Below are positions 49,921 to 58,267 of a stretch of DNA of 64,000 bases, piece after piece. The first letter of the stretch is position 1; every line of letters begins with the position of its first letter. Below the pieces are notes generated by a model. It did no database searches. It had not been told where the DNA came from and saw only the letters and a program-made list of their open reading frames with translations. The stretch is taken from the NCBI GenBank assembly GCA_947493215.1, contig CANLQE010000004.1, positions 1 to 64,000 on the forward strand, given 5' to 3'. This DNA comes from an uncultured Sphingomonadaceae bacterium (GTDB lineage: Bacteria; Pseudomonadota; Alphaproteobacteria; Sphingomonadales; Sphingomonadaceae). Both the position numbers and the translations under genes were made by a program.

Positions 49921-51942
49921 ATGCAAAAACCGTTTAATCCACTGCAAGCGCGCATGCTGAAAGCGCTGACGCAGGCCATGTTTCATGACACGCCAATGGC
50001 TATATCACCTTCACAGGTTGTCGAAAACCTGCAGGAGCATTTTTCCAATATTGACGGTAATAAACCCAAGGAAATTGGGCTCGCGCTTTATGCACTGTTC
50101 TTCATCCTGGGCGGTCCATTTTTCTTTCTCGCCCCGCCAAAAATGCGCCAATCGTTGATCCAACGTCGACTCCAAAATAGCCGGGTAGACCTGTTTCAGG
50201 ACATTGCACGGACCAAAGGTGTGATCCTGGCTGGCTATTATGGTCATTGGGAACATGGCGATGAAGAGAGCAATTTCGATAATCCGATTTATCAGCGTCT
50301 AAAGTATCAACTGCCCGGCCAACGCGACCGTTCTGCGCCCGGTGAATTGCCAGTCAAGCGGGAGACCAGACGCGATCTGAAGGCAGAAGTCTTTGTTGGT
50401 CATGATGCGATCCCCGAAGAGGTCGACGTCATCGTAATAGGTTCTGGTGCAGGCGGGGCGGTAGCAGCTGCGTCGGTAGCCGATGAGGGCCACGAAGTAC
50501 TGATCCTCGAAGCTGGACATAACTATCCATCTTCGCGCATCACCCATGAAGAAGCGCGAATGACGGCGCGGCTGTTCAAGGACGGAGCGTTACAATCTAC
50601 CAAGGACCGCGACGTGATCGTCTTTCAGGGCCGCGTAGTGGGCGGTTCTACCGTCATCAACAACGGCATCTGCCTGCGGATGAAGCATGCGGGCCTTGTC
50701 CACCCGCAGGCAGAGGACGTTTATGAAACTTGGGCTAATCTCGGCGCGCCAGTTAGCGAAGCGGAGTTGACGATTAGCTATGAGGCGGTGGAGAGCGCAC
50801 TGGAAGTTTCCGAAATATCCGCGATATCGGGCCGCAATAATGGTCCCCATCTGGTCGATGGTTGGCGCAAATATGCCGCCCAGTCCAATGACCCGATGGA
50901 CAAGCATGCTATAACGGCGTGGTTCCAGAAAAACTATGGCCCGAAAACGCCCGATAGCGAATGCGTCTATTGCGGCTATTGCAATACCGGCTGCCCATAT
51001 GGCCGCAAAAAAGCGATGCCGGAAAGTTTTCTCACCCATGCAACTAGCACAGAGCGCGCCAAACCCGCCCGGATATTGGATGGCGCAGAAGCAACGGAGA
51101 TCATCTGGCAAGATGACCATAATGGAGCTCGCGTCGCCGAGGCCGTCGAGGTCACCTTACGCGATGGCCGCAAGCGCCGTATAAACGCGCGCAAAGGCGT
51201 GGTCGTCGCAGCAGGAGCGCTGGCTTCCAGCAATTTGCTGATCAACAGCGGCATCGAAAAATCTGGCGACGAAATATCACTCAACATCGCCTGCCCGGTC
51301 GTCGCGCTCATGCCCGAAGGACGGGAGATGAACGTCTGGAACGAAGACCAGATGTCCACCTATGTCGATCGCGGTGACTATCTTATCGAAAGCCATTTTC
51401 AGCCGCCGATGAGCATGGCGACATTGGTTCCCGGCTGGTTTGACGAACATTTCCGGCGCATGCTCAACTTTAATCGGCTGGTCTCTGCTGGCGTGTTGTT
51501 CCCTGCCGACCGACTCGGTAAAATGGATGATGGCCAGCTGAAACTCAAAATTGGTCAACCGGAACTCGCCCTGCTCCGCCGCGCGCTGGCGACGATGACC
51601 AAGGTGCATTTCCTGAATGGCGCGATCGAAGTTTACCCAGCGCTGCTCAAAGGTCAAACCCTCCGCAAAGGCATGAGCGATGCCGAAATTGATGCTTTCT
51701 ATCTAGACGCCATCGTAGAGCCAGATGATGTCGTCCTGTCGAGCTCTCACCCTCATGGCGGCAATGCGATCAACGCCGACCCAGCCAAAGGCGTCGTTGA
51801 TCTCGACCAGAAGGTGCACGGCACGACCAACGTCTATGTAACCGATGCCAGCGTCATGCCCAGTTGCATCCGCGTCAACGCGCAACTTACCACTATGGCG
51901 ATGTCGCACCGCGCGATGGCTGGAAAGAAACGCTTCGGATAA
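49921..51942 (+). CDS. GMC family oxidoreductase with N-terminal extension
   Basis: The 673-residue flavoprotein has an unusual first 160 residues with one hydrophobic segment (about 52-72) before the GMC domain starts with VDVIVIGSGAGGAVAAASVA (about 169-188). VFQGRVVGGSTVINNGICLR is the second FAD site and SSSHPHGGNAINADP holds the catalytic-site histidine of the family. A cysteine-rich motif at residue 348, CVYCGYCNTGCPYGRKK, matches long-chain alcohol oxidase-type GMC proteins (fatty alcohol or hydroxy fatty acid oxidation). The end NVYVTDASVMPSCIRVNAQL is diagnostic. The next genes, for an SRPBCC protein and a desaturase, point to lipid metabolism. Confidence 0.9.
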   Translation: MQKPFNPLQARMLKALTQAMFHDTPMAISPSQVVENLQEHFSNIDGNKPKEIGLALYALFFILGGPFFFLAPPKMRQSLIQRRLQNSRVDLFQDIARTKGVILAGYYGHWEHGDEESNFDNPIYQRLKYQLPGQRDRSAPGELPVKRETRRDLKAEVFVGHDAIPEEVDVIVIGSGAGGAVAAASVADEGHEVLILEAGHNYPSSRITHEEARMTARLFKDGALQSTKDRDVIVFQGRVVGGSTVINNGICLRMKHAGLVHPQAEDVYETWANLGAPVSEAELTISYEAVESALEVSEISAISGRNNGPHLVDGWRKYAAQSNDPMDKHAITAWFQKNYGPKTPDSECVYCGYCNTGCPYGRKKAMPESFLTHATSTERAKPARILDGAEATEIIWQDDHNGARVAEAVEVTLRDGRKRRINARKGVVVAAGALASSNLLINSGIEKSGDEISLNIACPVVALMPEGREMNVWNEDQMSTYVDRGDYLIESHFQPPMSMATLVPGWFDEHFRRMLNFNRLVSAGVLFPADRLGKMDDGQLKLKIGQPELALLRRALATMTKVHFLNGAIEVYPALLKGQTLRKGMSDAEIDAFYLDAIVEPDDVVLSSSHPHGGNAINADPAKGVVDLDQKVHGTTNVYVTDASVMPSCIRVNAQLTTMAMSHRAMAGKKRFG

Positions 51943-51999
51943 TCTGACTATAAGGGGATGATTATCTTGCCACGATAATCATCGTGCGGCACACCACTG

Positions 52000-52941
52000 A
52001 TGATGGGAATTTCCTGGAAATATTTGCTGCTCATTGTTGGCATATCAACGCTAACGATCCGTACTTTGCTGGATAGCGAATTCGGCAAGGGTACATTGCT
52101 CTACATCGCTATTCCGTTCGCCATTTCTGTCGCTCTGGCTTTTTTTACAAAAGTCAGCGACGGAACAACCATTCGAAAACAATATGTCAATCACATGCGC
52201 CTTATGACAATCATATTCCTGGCGACGTCAGTCATATTGTTTGAAGGCTTTGTCTGCATGCTGATGTTCATGCCAATCTATTATCTCATTGCATCCCTGA
52301 CCTTTTTGTTCCGCTGGCTATCGCGCGATAAATCGGATGACTCGCTGGATAATATTTTTAAAGTCTCGGCTTTTCCTGTTTTGGTTTTGTTACTGGTGAG
52401 TGAAGGAATGATCCCTGCGACCACGGTGGAGCGCGCTAGCACGGCTACCTTTGTGGCAGAAAGTCCGCTGAGCATTGCTAAGTTGCAAGCAAATATGGCG
52501 GCGCCGATTACCTTCTCCAGCGGCCGGCACTGGTTTTTGCGGCTGTTCCCGCTGCCAGACAGTGTTCAGGCGGGCAGCCTCAACGAAGGCGATGTCCATC
52601 ACATGGCTTTCACTTACAAGCGTTGGATATGGACCAACACCCATAAGGGTCAAATGGATGTGACCATCGCCAAGGTTACGCCGGAGCATATCCAGACAAA
52701 AATCACCCGCAATGATAGTTATCTTAACAGCTATATGGAAATTGACGGCACTGATGTGCGCTTCACGCCGCTCGCCAATGGCGGCACCCGCGTGGCGCTT
52801 ACCGTCCGTTATGAGCGGCTGCTCGACCCCGCCTGGTATTTTGGCCCGATGCAAAATCTCGCGGCGAAACAAAGCGCCAAGCAATTTTTGCGCGATATAA
52901 TCTTCCGCCATCCTGTCACAGAGGTGCAAAATGGGACGTGA
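52000..52941 (+). CDS. SRPBCC-like membrane protein
   Basis: The 313-residue protein has three to four N-terminal membrane segments (about 5-20, 33-50, 68-100 and 122-140) followed by a soluble domain of about 160 residues whose strands, with DVRFTPLANGGTRVALTVRY and the conserved RLLDPAWYFGPMQ near the end, fit the START/SRPBCC lipid-binding fold. Such membrane-SRPBCC fusions are seen in sphingomonads next to desaturases; the function is unknown. Its stop overlaps the desaturase start by 11 bases, so the two are translationally linked. Confidence 0.7.
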   Translation: MMGISWKYLLLIVGISTLTIRTLLDSEFGKGTLLYIAIPFAISVALAFFTKVSDGTTIRKQYVNHMRLMTIIFLATSVILFEGFVCMLMFMPIYYLIASLTFLFRWLSRDKSDDSLDNIFKVSAFPVLVLLLVSEGMIPATTVERASTATFVAESPLSIAKLQANMAAPITFSSGRHWFLRLFPLPDSVQAGSLNEGDVHHMAFTYKRWIWTNTHKGQMDVTIAKVTPEHIQTKITRNDSYLNSYMEIDGTDVRFTPLANGGTRVALTVRYERLLDPAWYFGPMQNLAAKQSAKQFLRDIIFRHPVTEVQNGT

Positions 52942-53926
52942 TCTGCAGAGCGGCAGCGCCGCTTTCAAAGTGAACTCGCTAACCAATCTCGATCAGGCCA
53001 GTCCTGATGAAGGCGAAGTACTGTGGGATGCCGGTCGCTCCATCTGGAACACGAGTTTTCTGTTGGGCGCGATCATCTTGGGACCGCTTTATTTCACATG
53101 GGGTGCGCTAACCGCCTTTCTCGCGCTATCCGCCATCACCTTGTGCGCAGGCCATTCGGTAGGTTTTCACCGGCGCCTCATCCACCGGAGCTTTGAATGT
53201 CCGAAATGGCTGGAACGGACGCTTGTCTATTTCGGCACGCTTGTCGGCATGGGCGGGCCCATCTGGACGATCGGCTTGCACGACAGCCGCGACTGGGCGC
53301 AGCGGGAAGAAAAATGCCATTGGTTCCTGCGCCATGGCAAACCCTTATGGACGGAAGGTTTTTATTACCTCAATTTCAAACTGAAGCTGAAAAACCCGCC
53401 TGGCTTTGATCCCGGCGCCGAAATTGCGAATGATCCCTTTTACCGGTTTCTGCAAAGCACCTGGATGTTGCACCAAATTCCGGTGGCGATAATTCTTTTC
53501 GCGATTGGCGGATTGCCATGGGTCATATGGGGCGTTGTCGTGCGGGTTGCGGCCTGTACCACCATGCACTGGTTCATTTCCTATTTCGCGCATAGCCGCG
53601 GTCCGCAAGACTGGCATCTGGATGATGCGGCGTTACAAGCACATAATGTCCCTGCCCTCGCCATACCCACTATGGGCGAAAGCTGGCACTGCAATCACCA
53701 TGCTTTCCCTAGCTCCGCTTGCCATGGCCTCTATCCGGGTCAGATTGATCTGGGCTATCAGTTTATATTGTTGTTGGAGAAAATGGGTCTGGCTTGGGAC
53801 ATCAAACTGCCATCTAACCTGCCGCCACGGCCGGGTATCTCGCCGGTCAGCGAACGCGCGCTCTCCGTAGCAGCGAAGGGCCAGGACAAATTGTCCAAGC
53901 CCTTCGTTTCTAAAGATAATCGCTAG
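52931..53926 (+). CDS. Fatty-acid desaturase (acyl-CoA desaturase-like)
   Basis: The 331-residue membrane protein has the first histidine box GHSVGFHRRLIH (HRRLIH at 80-85) and the last SWHCNHHAFPSSA (253-257). The middle box of canonical stearoyl-CoA desaturases is replaced by GLHDSRDWAQREEKCH (117-130), a variant seen in a bacterial subgroup. Membrane segments lie near 42-70, 95-112, 183-205 and 210-220. It is the last gene of an SRPBCC-desaturase pair. A hairpin terminator follows at 53925-53941. The double-bond position cannot be predicted. Confidence 0.85.
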   Translation: MGRDLQSGSAAFKVNSLTNLDQASPDEGEVLWDAGRSIWNTSFLLGAIILGPLYFTWGALTAFLALSAITLCAGHSVGFHRRLIHRSFECPKWLERTLVYFGTLVGMGGPIWTIGLHDSRDWAQREEKCHWFLRHGKPLWTEGFYYLNFKLKLKNPPGFDPGAEIANDPFYRFLQSTWMLHQIPVAIILFAIGGLPWVIWGVVVRVAACTTMHWFISYFAHSRGPQDWHLDDAALQAHNVPALAIPTMGESWHCNHHAFPSSACHGLYPGQIDLGYQFILLLEKMGLAWDIKLPSNLPPRPGISPVSERALSVAAKGQDKLSKPFVSKDNR

Positions 53927-53941
53927 GCGGTTTAGCCGCCT
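53925..53941. terminator. Hairpin terminator after the desaturase gene
   Basis: AGGCGG and CCGCCT pair around TTTAG, followed by a T-containing stretch (GGTTTTATTT). It lies between two convergent genes, desaturase and carbonic anhydrase, so it may serve both. Confidence 0.6.
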
Positions 53942-53952
53942 CACGGTTTTAT

Positions 53953-54708
53953 TTACTCAGGCGCAACCACGAGGCGATTGTTAAGCGCTCGGACGGGACG
54001 GGCGCTGTCGCCCATCAGTTTTTCGAAAGCCGCAATTTGTTCTTTGCTCGCCGTTACAGAGTCACGCAGCACATGCCAGTTAACGCCTTCGCTGCATGGC
54101 GGTGTGGTGAGCGAACCCATGTAACGATAGACCGCAAGATCACCGGGCAACATCTCAGCCGGATCGATCATCTGCCCACCGCCGGCTTTCACGTCAGATT
54201 TGCTGGACGGAGCAGCGGCAAGAATTTTGGCAAGTTCGGAATTGGCCGCGCCTTCTTCAAACATCACACCCAATACGCCCAGCTTACCATCGGTGGTCGC
54301 ATGAACGAAATGGCCCGTTAGCGGAAAACGCTTGCCTGAGATGGCATGTTCGGACGGAGTATGAAAATGGATCTGGATCAGGTTGAAGGTCGTCCCGCCG
54401 CTGGTAATGGTAGAACCGGACGCGAAATCAGCCTGTACCGTCAACCCTTTGTTGGTAACTGCCAGTGGTCCTGATTTATAATCAACGTCAACGGCGACAT
54501 TACCAACAGCATTGGCACCGGCCAGATCGATCGGCGACTGCATGTTGCCGCTTTCACAAATGGCGAAGTCACTATGGAGCTGCCCCCATTTTTCAGCGCC
54601 TTTTTCCGCACCATAGTCATAGGATTTATCGTTAGCGGCTTGGACCGGAACCGCCATCAAAGCAGCGATAGCCACACATCCGAAAGATTGACGCAATTTC
54701 ATTTTCAA
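53953..54708 (-). CDS. Alpha-type carbonic anhydrase, secreted
   Basis: The 251-residue enzyme has a signal peptide (CVAIAALMAVPVQA) and the alpha-class fold. The zinc ligands are His114 and His116 in LIQIHFHTPSEH and His133 in LTGHFVHATTDG. The cysteine at 51 in AICESGNMQSPI and that in LTTPPCSEGVNW form the usual disulfide. It hydrates CO2 in the periplasm. The start may be ATG 54708 or ATG 54702. It is divergent from prfB across 230 bases. Confidence 0.96.
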   Translation of the reverse strand: MKMKLRQSFGCVAIAALMAVPVQAANDKSYDYGAEKGAEKWGQLHSDFAICESGNMQSPIDLAGANAVGNVAVDVDYKSGPLAVTNKGLTVQADFASGSTITSGGTTFNLIQIHFHTPSEHAISGKRFPLTGHFVHATTDGKLGVLGVMFEEGAANSELAKILAAAPSSKSDVKAGGGQMIDPAEMLPGDLAVYRYMGSLTTPPCSEGVNWHVLRDSVTASKEQIAAFEKLMGDSARPVRALNNRLVVAPE

Positions 54709-54938
54709 TTCCCCTATCGGTTAAACTAGGCCGTGTTTGGCTGCAAACTTATATAGTTACGCCGCAATAGCTGATTTCTCCAGAATAGAAATTTTAAACC
54801 AAACGTCAATTTCGATAGATAACATCTATAATAATCCACCCTCACTATTGAAATTTGCACAAGCGCCAAGCCATCCCCTGTTTACATCACCGTCATATCG
54901 TCTAATCGAAACGCCAAGAGAAAATTGGAGAATTTGAA

Positions 54939-56066
54939 ATGCGTGCGGAAGCTCAGGCGCATGTGGACCGGATCAGCGCAGCGCTTGACCTGCTAAAAAC
55001 CTCGCTCAATTGGGACGTCGCTTTGCGGCGCCTCGATGAACTAAACGCGCGGGTCGAGGACCCAACTTTGTGGGACGATCAAAGCGCAGCGCAAGCGGTT
55101 ATGACCGAGCGGCGACGGTTGGATGAATCCATCACAGCGGCAAAAGAAATTCAGCAGGAAATGGATGACACACTCGAATTTATCGAGATGGCCGATGAAG
55201 AAGGCGACAATGGATTAGCCGATGAAGGTGTTGAAACGCTGAGCAGGCTTGCTGACCGGGCTGATCGCGACAAGGTACAGGCATTGCTCTCTGGTGAAGC
55301 GGACAATTTCGACACCTATCTGGAAATTCATGCTGGTGCCGGCGGCACCGAAAGTCAGGACTGGGCCGAAATGTTACTGCGCATGTATCAGCGCTGGGCC
55401 GAAGCGCGCGGCTATAAAGTCTCGATGGTAGATTATCAGGCAGGCGACCAAGCCGGGATCAAATCCGCCACGCTCGAAATTAAAGGAGAAAATGCCTACG
55501 GTTTTGCGAAAACCGAAAGCGGCGTGCATCGCCTCGTGCGCATTTCCCCATTTGATAGCGCCGCGAAACGCCATACCAGCTTTTCGAGCGTCTGGGTCTA
55601 TCCCGTGATTGACGACAGTTTCGAGGTGGAGATTAACGAAGGTGACCTCAAGATCGATACCTACCGCGCATCCGGTTCAGGCGGACAGCACGTCAACACG
55701 ACCGACAGTGCCGTGCGGATCACTCACCAACCAACTGGTATAGTAGTTGCCTCGCAAAATGACCGCAGCCAACACAAGAACCGTGCAACTGCGGTGGGCA
55801 TGCTCAAAGCGCGTCTATTTGAAGCGGAACTGCAACGTCGCGAAGCCGAAGCTAGCGGGGAGTATCAGGCAAAAACCGAAATCGGGTGGGGCCATCAGAT
55901 TCGGTCTTACGTCCTGCAACCCTATCAGATGGTCAAAGACCTTCGCACTGGCGTTACCTCCAGTGCCCCTTCCGATGTGCTGGACGGAGCGCTCGACCCT
56001 TTCATTGCCGCCGCTTTATCGCAGCGCGTAACGGGAGAAAAAGTTGATGTGGAGGATGTGGACTGA
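54939..56066 (+). CDS. prfB: Peptide chain release factor 2
   Basis: RF2 ends translation at UGA and UAA. The 375-residue protein has the GGQ loop (residues 248-250, SGSGGQHVNTTDSAVRITH) that catalyses peptidyl-tRNA hydrolysis, and the codon-recognition region SPFDSAAKRHTSF. The frame runs straight through, without the programmed frameshift of E. coli prfB, as in other alphaproteobacteria. It begins at ATG 54939, with GAAAATTGGAGAA upstream. The 230 bases before it hold AT-rich DNA with no convincing small gene. Confidence 0.97.
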   Translation: MRAEAQAHVDRISAALDLLKTSLNWDVALRRLDELNARVEDPTLWDDQSAAQAVMTERRRLDESITAAKEIQQEMDDTLEFIEMADEEGDNGLADEGVETLSRLADRADRDKVQALLSGEADNFDTYLEIHAGAGGTESQDWAEMLLRMYQRWAEARGYKVSMVDYQAGDQAGIKSATLEIKGENAYGFAKTESGVHRLVRISPFDSAAKRHTSFSSVWVYPVIDDSFEVEINEGDLKIDTYRASGSGGQHVNTTDSAVRITHQPTGIVVASQNDRSQHKNRATAVGMLKARLFEAELQRREAEASGEYQAKTEIGWGHQIRSYVLQPYQMVKDLRTGVTSSAPSDVLDGALDPFIAAALSQRVTGEKVDVEDVD

Positions 56067-56119
56067 CGAACCGGATATGATAGGCTAATAATGATATCTT
56101 CCAATGATCGCTCCGAAAC

Positions 56120-56971
56120 CTAAAAAGTATAACCAACCCCAATCGCGCCAAAAAGCTGGTTGGCATCGCCACGAATTGAGGTAACCGGTGATCGTTTGGC
56201 ATCTCCGAGCAAGCGCGAGTAGTTGCCGATTAATATCACCGCAAACCCGCCATTGGCTGCATTTCCATCCAGATCAATGGCACTGAACAAAGAGATACCG
56301 ACATTTTTCCAACCACCGTTAGCGCTGAAGCCCGGTAGCCCGCTGGCTGCTGTTCCTGCAGACGAAATACTGAAATAATAATCTGCGTAATCATCATCGA
56401 CATGATCCGCGCTAATTGTGAGGCTGGCCGCTGTACCGCGGTTCAATGGTCTAAAATAGGTCAAGTTCGGTGAGATAACCCTGCCTCTGTGGGCGCCTGC
56501 GACATCCCAGCGCAAGTCGACTTTGGCTGTCAGTGAATCGAACGAACTGAACACTCTGTTGACCTTTACCCCAGCCACAGCGCCCAGTTCCACCGCAACA
56601 TCCAGTTCGCCGAGACTACGGACCACATCATCCTTGATCGAATTATTCCGGTCAAAACGGGCTCGACCAACCGGGCCGAATATGAAATCTGTCTTAGCGC
56701 CATCCCTGTCAGGGACAACATCTAGTGCCAAGCCAGGACCACGCGGTTCAAAATCAATTCCCGCAACGCTGCCCAAAATAACCGGCAGTGGTGAGATTCT
56801 ATAATCATCCGAACCATCATAGCTTGGTCCGACGGCGATTCCCGCACCCAGGGTAACATAGTCACCGTCAAAAACGCTTTTTCCCGCTGGCGGGCGTTGA
56901 CCTTGCGGCTGCGCCGAAAGCGGTGATGTGACAAAGAATAGGCAGGTTGCGGCCAAGGCGTATTTGTGCAT
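56120..56971 (-). CDS. MipA/OmpV family outer-membrane protein
   Basis: The 283-residue protein has a signal peptide (KYALAATCLFFVTSPLSAQ) and a mature barrel starting VFDGDYVTLGAGIAVGPSYDGSDDY, the MipA/OmpV opening. It ends with a terminal phenylalanine strand (GAIGVGYTF). MipA-like proteins act as small porins or scaffold proteins; the role in sphingomonads is unknown. The 53 bases between it and the prfB end hold no terminator that I can see. Confidence 0.88.
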   Translation of the reverse strand: MHKYALAATCLFFVTSPLSAQPQGQRPPAGKSVFDGDYVTLGAGIAVGPSYDGSDDYRISPLPVILGSVAGIDFEPRGPGLALDVVPDRDGAKTDFIFGPVGRARFDRNNSIKDDVVRSLGELDVAVELGAVAGVKVNRVFSSFDSLTAKVDLRWDVAGAHRGRVISPNLTYFRPLNRGTAASLTISADHVDDDYADYYFSISSAGTAASGLPGFSANGGWKNVGISLFSAIDLDGNAANGGFAVILIGNYSRLLGDAKRSPVTSIRGDANQLFGAIGVGYTF

Positions 56972-57010
56972 TTTTTGTCCTATCGATTGGGGAACCGAAT
57001 TCAGGCTATA

Positions 57011-57502
57011 TCACAAAATATATTTCATTTTCACGGCATAGCTCGCATCATCAACGCCAACGGTAAACTGGGCCGACTTAAACTTGGGTGGGCCCATGCC
57101 AATTTTTGGATTACGCGAAAAACCAAAACCTTCACGCGGCAAAAAAAGGCGTAAATCCATTTTGCCATTGCCGTTCTCGTCATGAACTAAAGCTACGGCA
57201 TAGGTGCCGGGTTTAACATCACGAATATGGATTTTGCCAGCGCTGGATGCGGCGACCTTGATCTTGCGGGCATCCTTATCCTTTGTGCAATCAGGAAAAT
57301 ATTTTGGGTCTTGGCTTAAGCAGACGAGCACATCGCCCTTTGTTGACCGCAAATTGGAAATAGAAATATCAACCGTTGCCGCCGCTACTGGCGCAACCAA
57401 ACTCTGATTAGCGATCGCTCCGCTGATCGGCAGTGTCGTTAAAAGACCCAAGCCCGAGATCAGTGCCACAGACTTTATCCCAAAACCGAAAATATAACCC
57501 AT
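57011..57502 (-). CDS. DUF2141 family secreted protein
   Basis: I start at ATG 57502 (163 residues); ATG 57535 would add 11 residues. The signal peptide (KSVALISGLGLLTTLPISGA) is followed by VDISISNLRSTKGDVLVCLS and PGTYAVALVHDENGNGKMD, the DUF2141 hallmark. The coding start lies inside the 3' end of the hydroxylase gene, an overlap of about 95 bases in a different frame. DUF2141 genes are often found beside carotenoid hydroxylases and crt genes in this order of bacteria; the function is unknown. Confidence 0.82.
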   Translation of the reverse strand: MGYIFGFGIKSVALISGLGLLTTLPISGAIANQSLVAPVAAATVDISISNLRSTKGDVLVCLSQDPKYFPDCTKDKDARKIKVAASSAGKIHIRDVKPGTYAVALVHDENGNGKMDLRLFLPREGFGFSRNPKIGMGPPKFKSAQFTVGVDDASYAVKMKYIL

Positions 57503-58157
57503 AATTACCCCTATATGCACTGTGATGTTTTTCATGATGAGTAGCGGTTATCAGGCCTTTCCCTAATAGACCGTTAACCAACCAGCGCGGAAACATCTCC
57601 CATCCCATATGGTTGGTCACTCCCATAATCGTCATGATCAGCAGCACAAGACCCAAAATGCCAATGTGGATCGGCACGATAATTACAAGAAACGGAATAA
57701 CAATCGCACCGCTGATCGCTTCAATTGGGTGAAAACTCATTGCAGCCCAGGCAGTTGGCGGGCGACTTTCATGATGGACCGCATGGGCGATCTCAAACCA
57801 ACCGCGTCGGTGGAACAACCGGTGCGTCCAGTAAAACCATGTGTCATGTAAAGCCAGATAGATCAAAAGAGATAGCGGCAGATACCAGACCGAATACAGG
57901 CTGATATCCATGTAAATTTGTGTCCAACCGGCGTTTTGCCAGCCCCAAGCCACAATACCGGTCGGAATGCCGTAAATCGCGGCGGAATAAAGCGACCAGC
58001 GAATTTCCCTTGAGATTTGGGGTTTCAGCTTGTCATATTGACCGGGACGATTCCGTTGAGTGAGCCATGCAAAAAAGCCGCTAGTGATTAAGTAGCGCAC
58101 ACCAACAATCAGGGTCATGACAATCGCCGAGGCAAGGATTGGAAGGAATAGCTCCAT
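57408..58157 (-). CDS. Sterol desaturase / fatty acid hydroxylase superfamily protein (copy 3), candidate carotenoid hydroxylase
   Basis: The 249-residue membrane protein has the histidine clusters HRLFH (112-116), HAVHH (125-129) and HHEKHH (207-212), and the final GNYGLYFRFWDKVCGTDLG. Membrane segments lie near 3-30, 55-72, 90-105 and 148-180. Because it is divergent from crtY and next to DUF2141, a role in hydroxylating carotenoid rings is likely; the 2,2'-beta-hydroxylase CrtG is a candidate, but I cannot separate it from the 3,3'-hydroxylase CrtZ or a lipid hydroxylase by eye. The C-terminal coding region overlaps DUF2141 by about 95 bases. Confidence 0.82.
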   Translation of the reverse strand: MELFLPILASAIVMTLIVGVRYLITSGFFAWLTQRNRPGQYDKLKPQISREIRWSLYSAAIYGIPTGIVAWGWQNAGWTQIYMDISLYSVWYLPLSLLIYLALHDTWFYWTHRLFHRRGWFEIAHAVHHESRPPTAWAAMSFHPIEAISGAIVIPFLVIIVPIHIGILGLVLLIMTIMGVTNHMGWEMFPRWLVNGLLGKGLITATHHEKHHSAYRGNYGLYFRFWDKVCGTDLGLGSFNDTADQRSDR

Positions 58158-58267
58158 CCGTTTCTGCTATGCCGCAAATCCGCCCTGAGCAAGGCAAAAG
58201 CCAATTATTTTACTACATGCTTTGAGACAGGGTTCCCCCCAACTCAGCCATCGGCTACGGCATTGCG

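Noticed and set aside
54737-54937. 66-codon frame between carbonic anhydrase and prfB
   Set aside because: It has no convincing start signal, its composition is like intergenic DNA, and it runs up to the prfB start; more likely the prfB leader and promoter.
54939-55020. Programmed frameshift in prfB
   Set aside because: The reading frame is continuous from ATG to stop with no internal TGA, so no frameshift is required.
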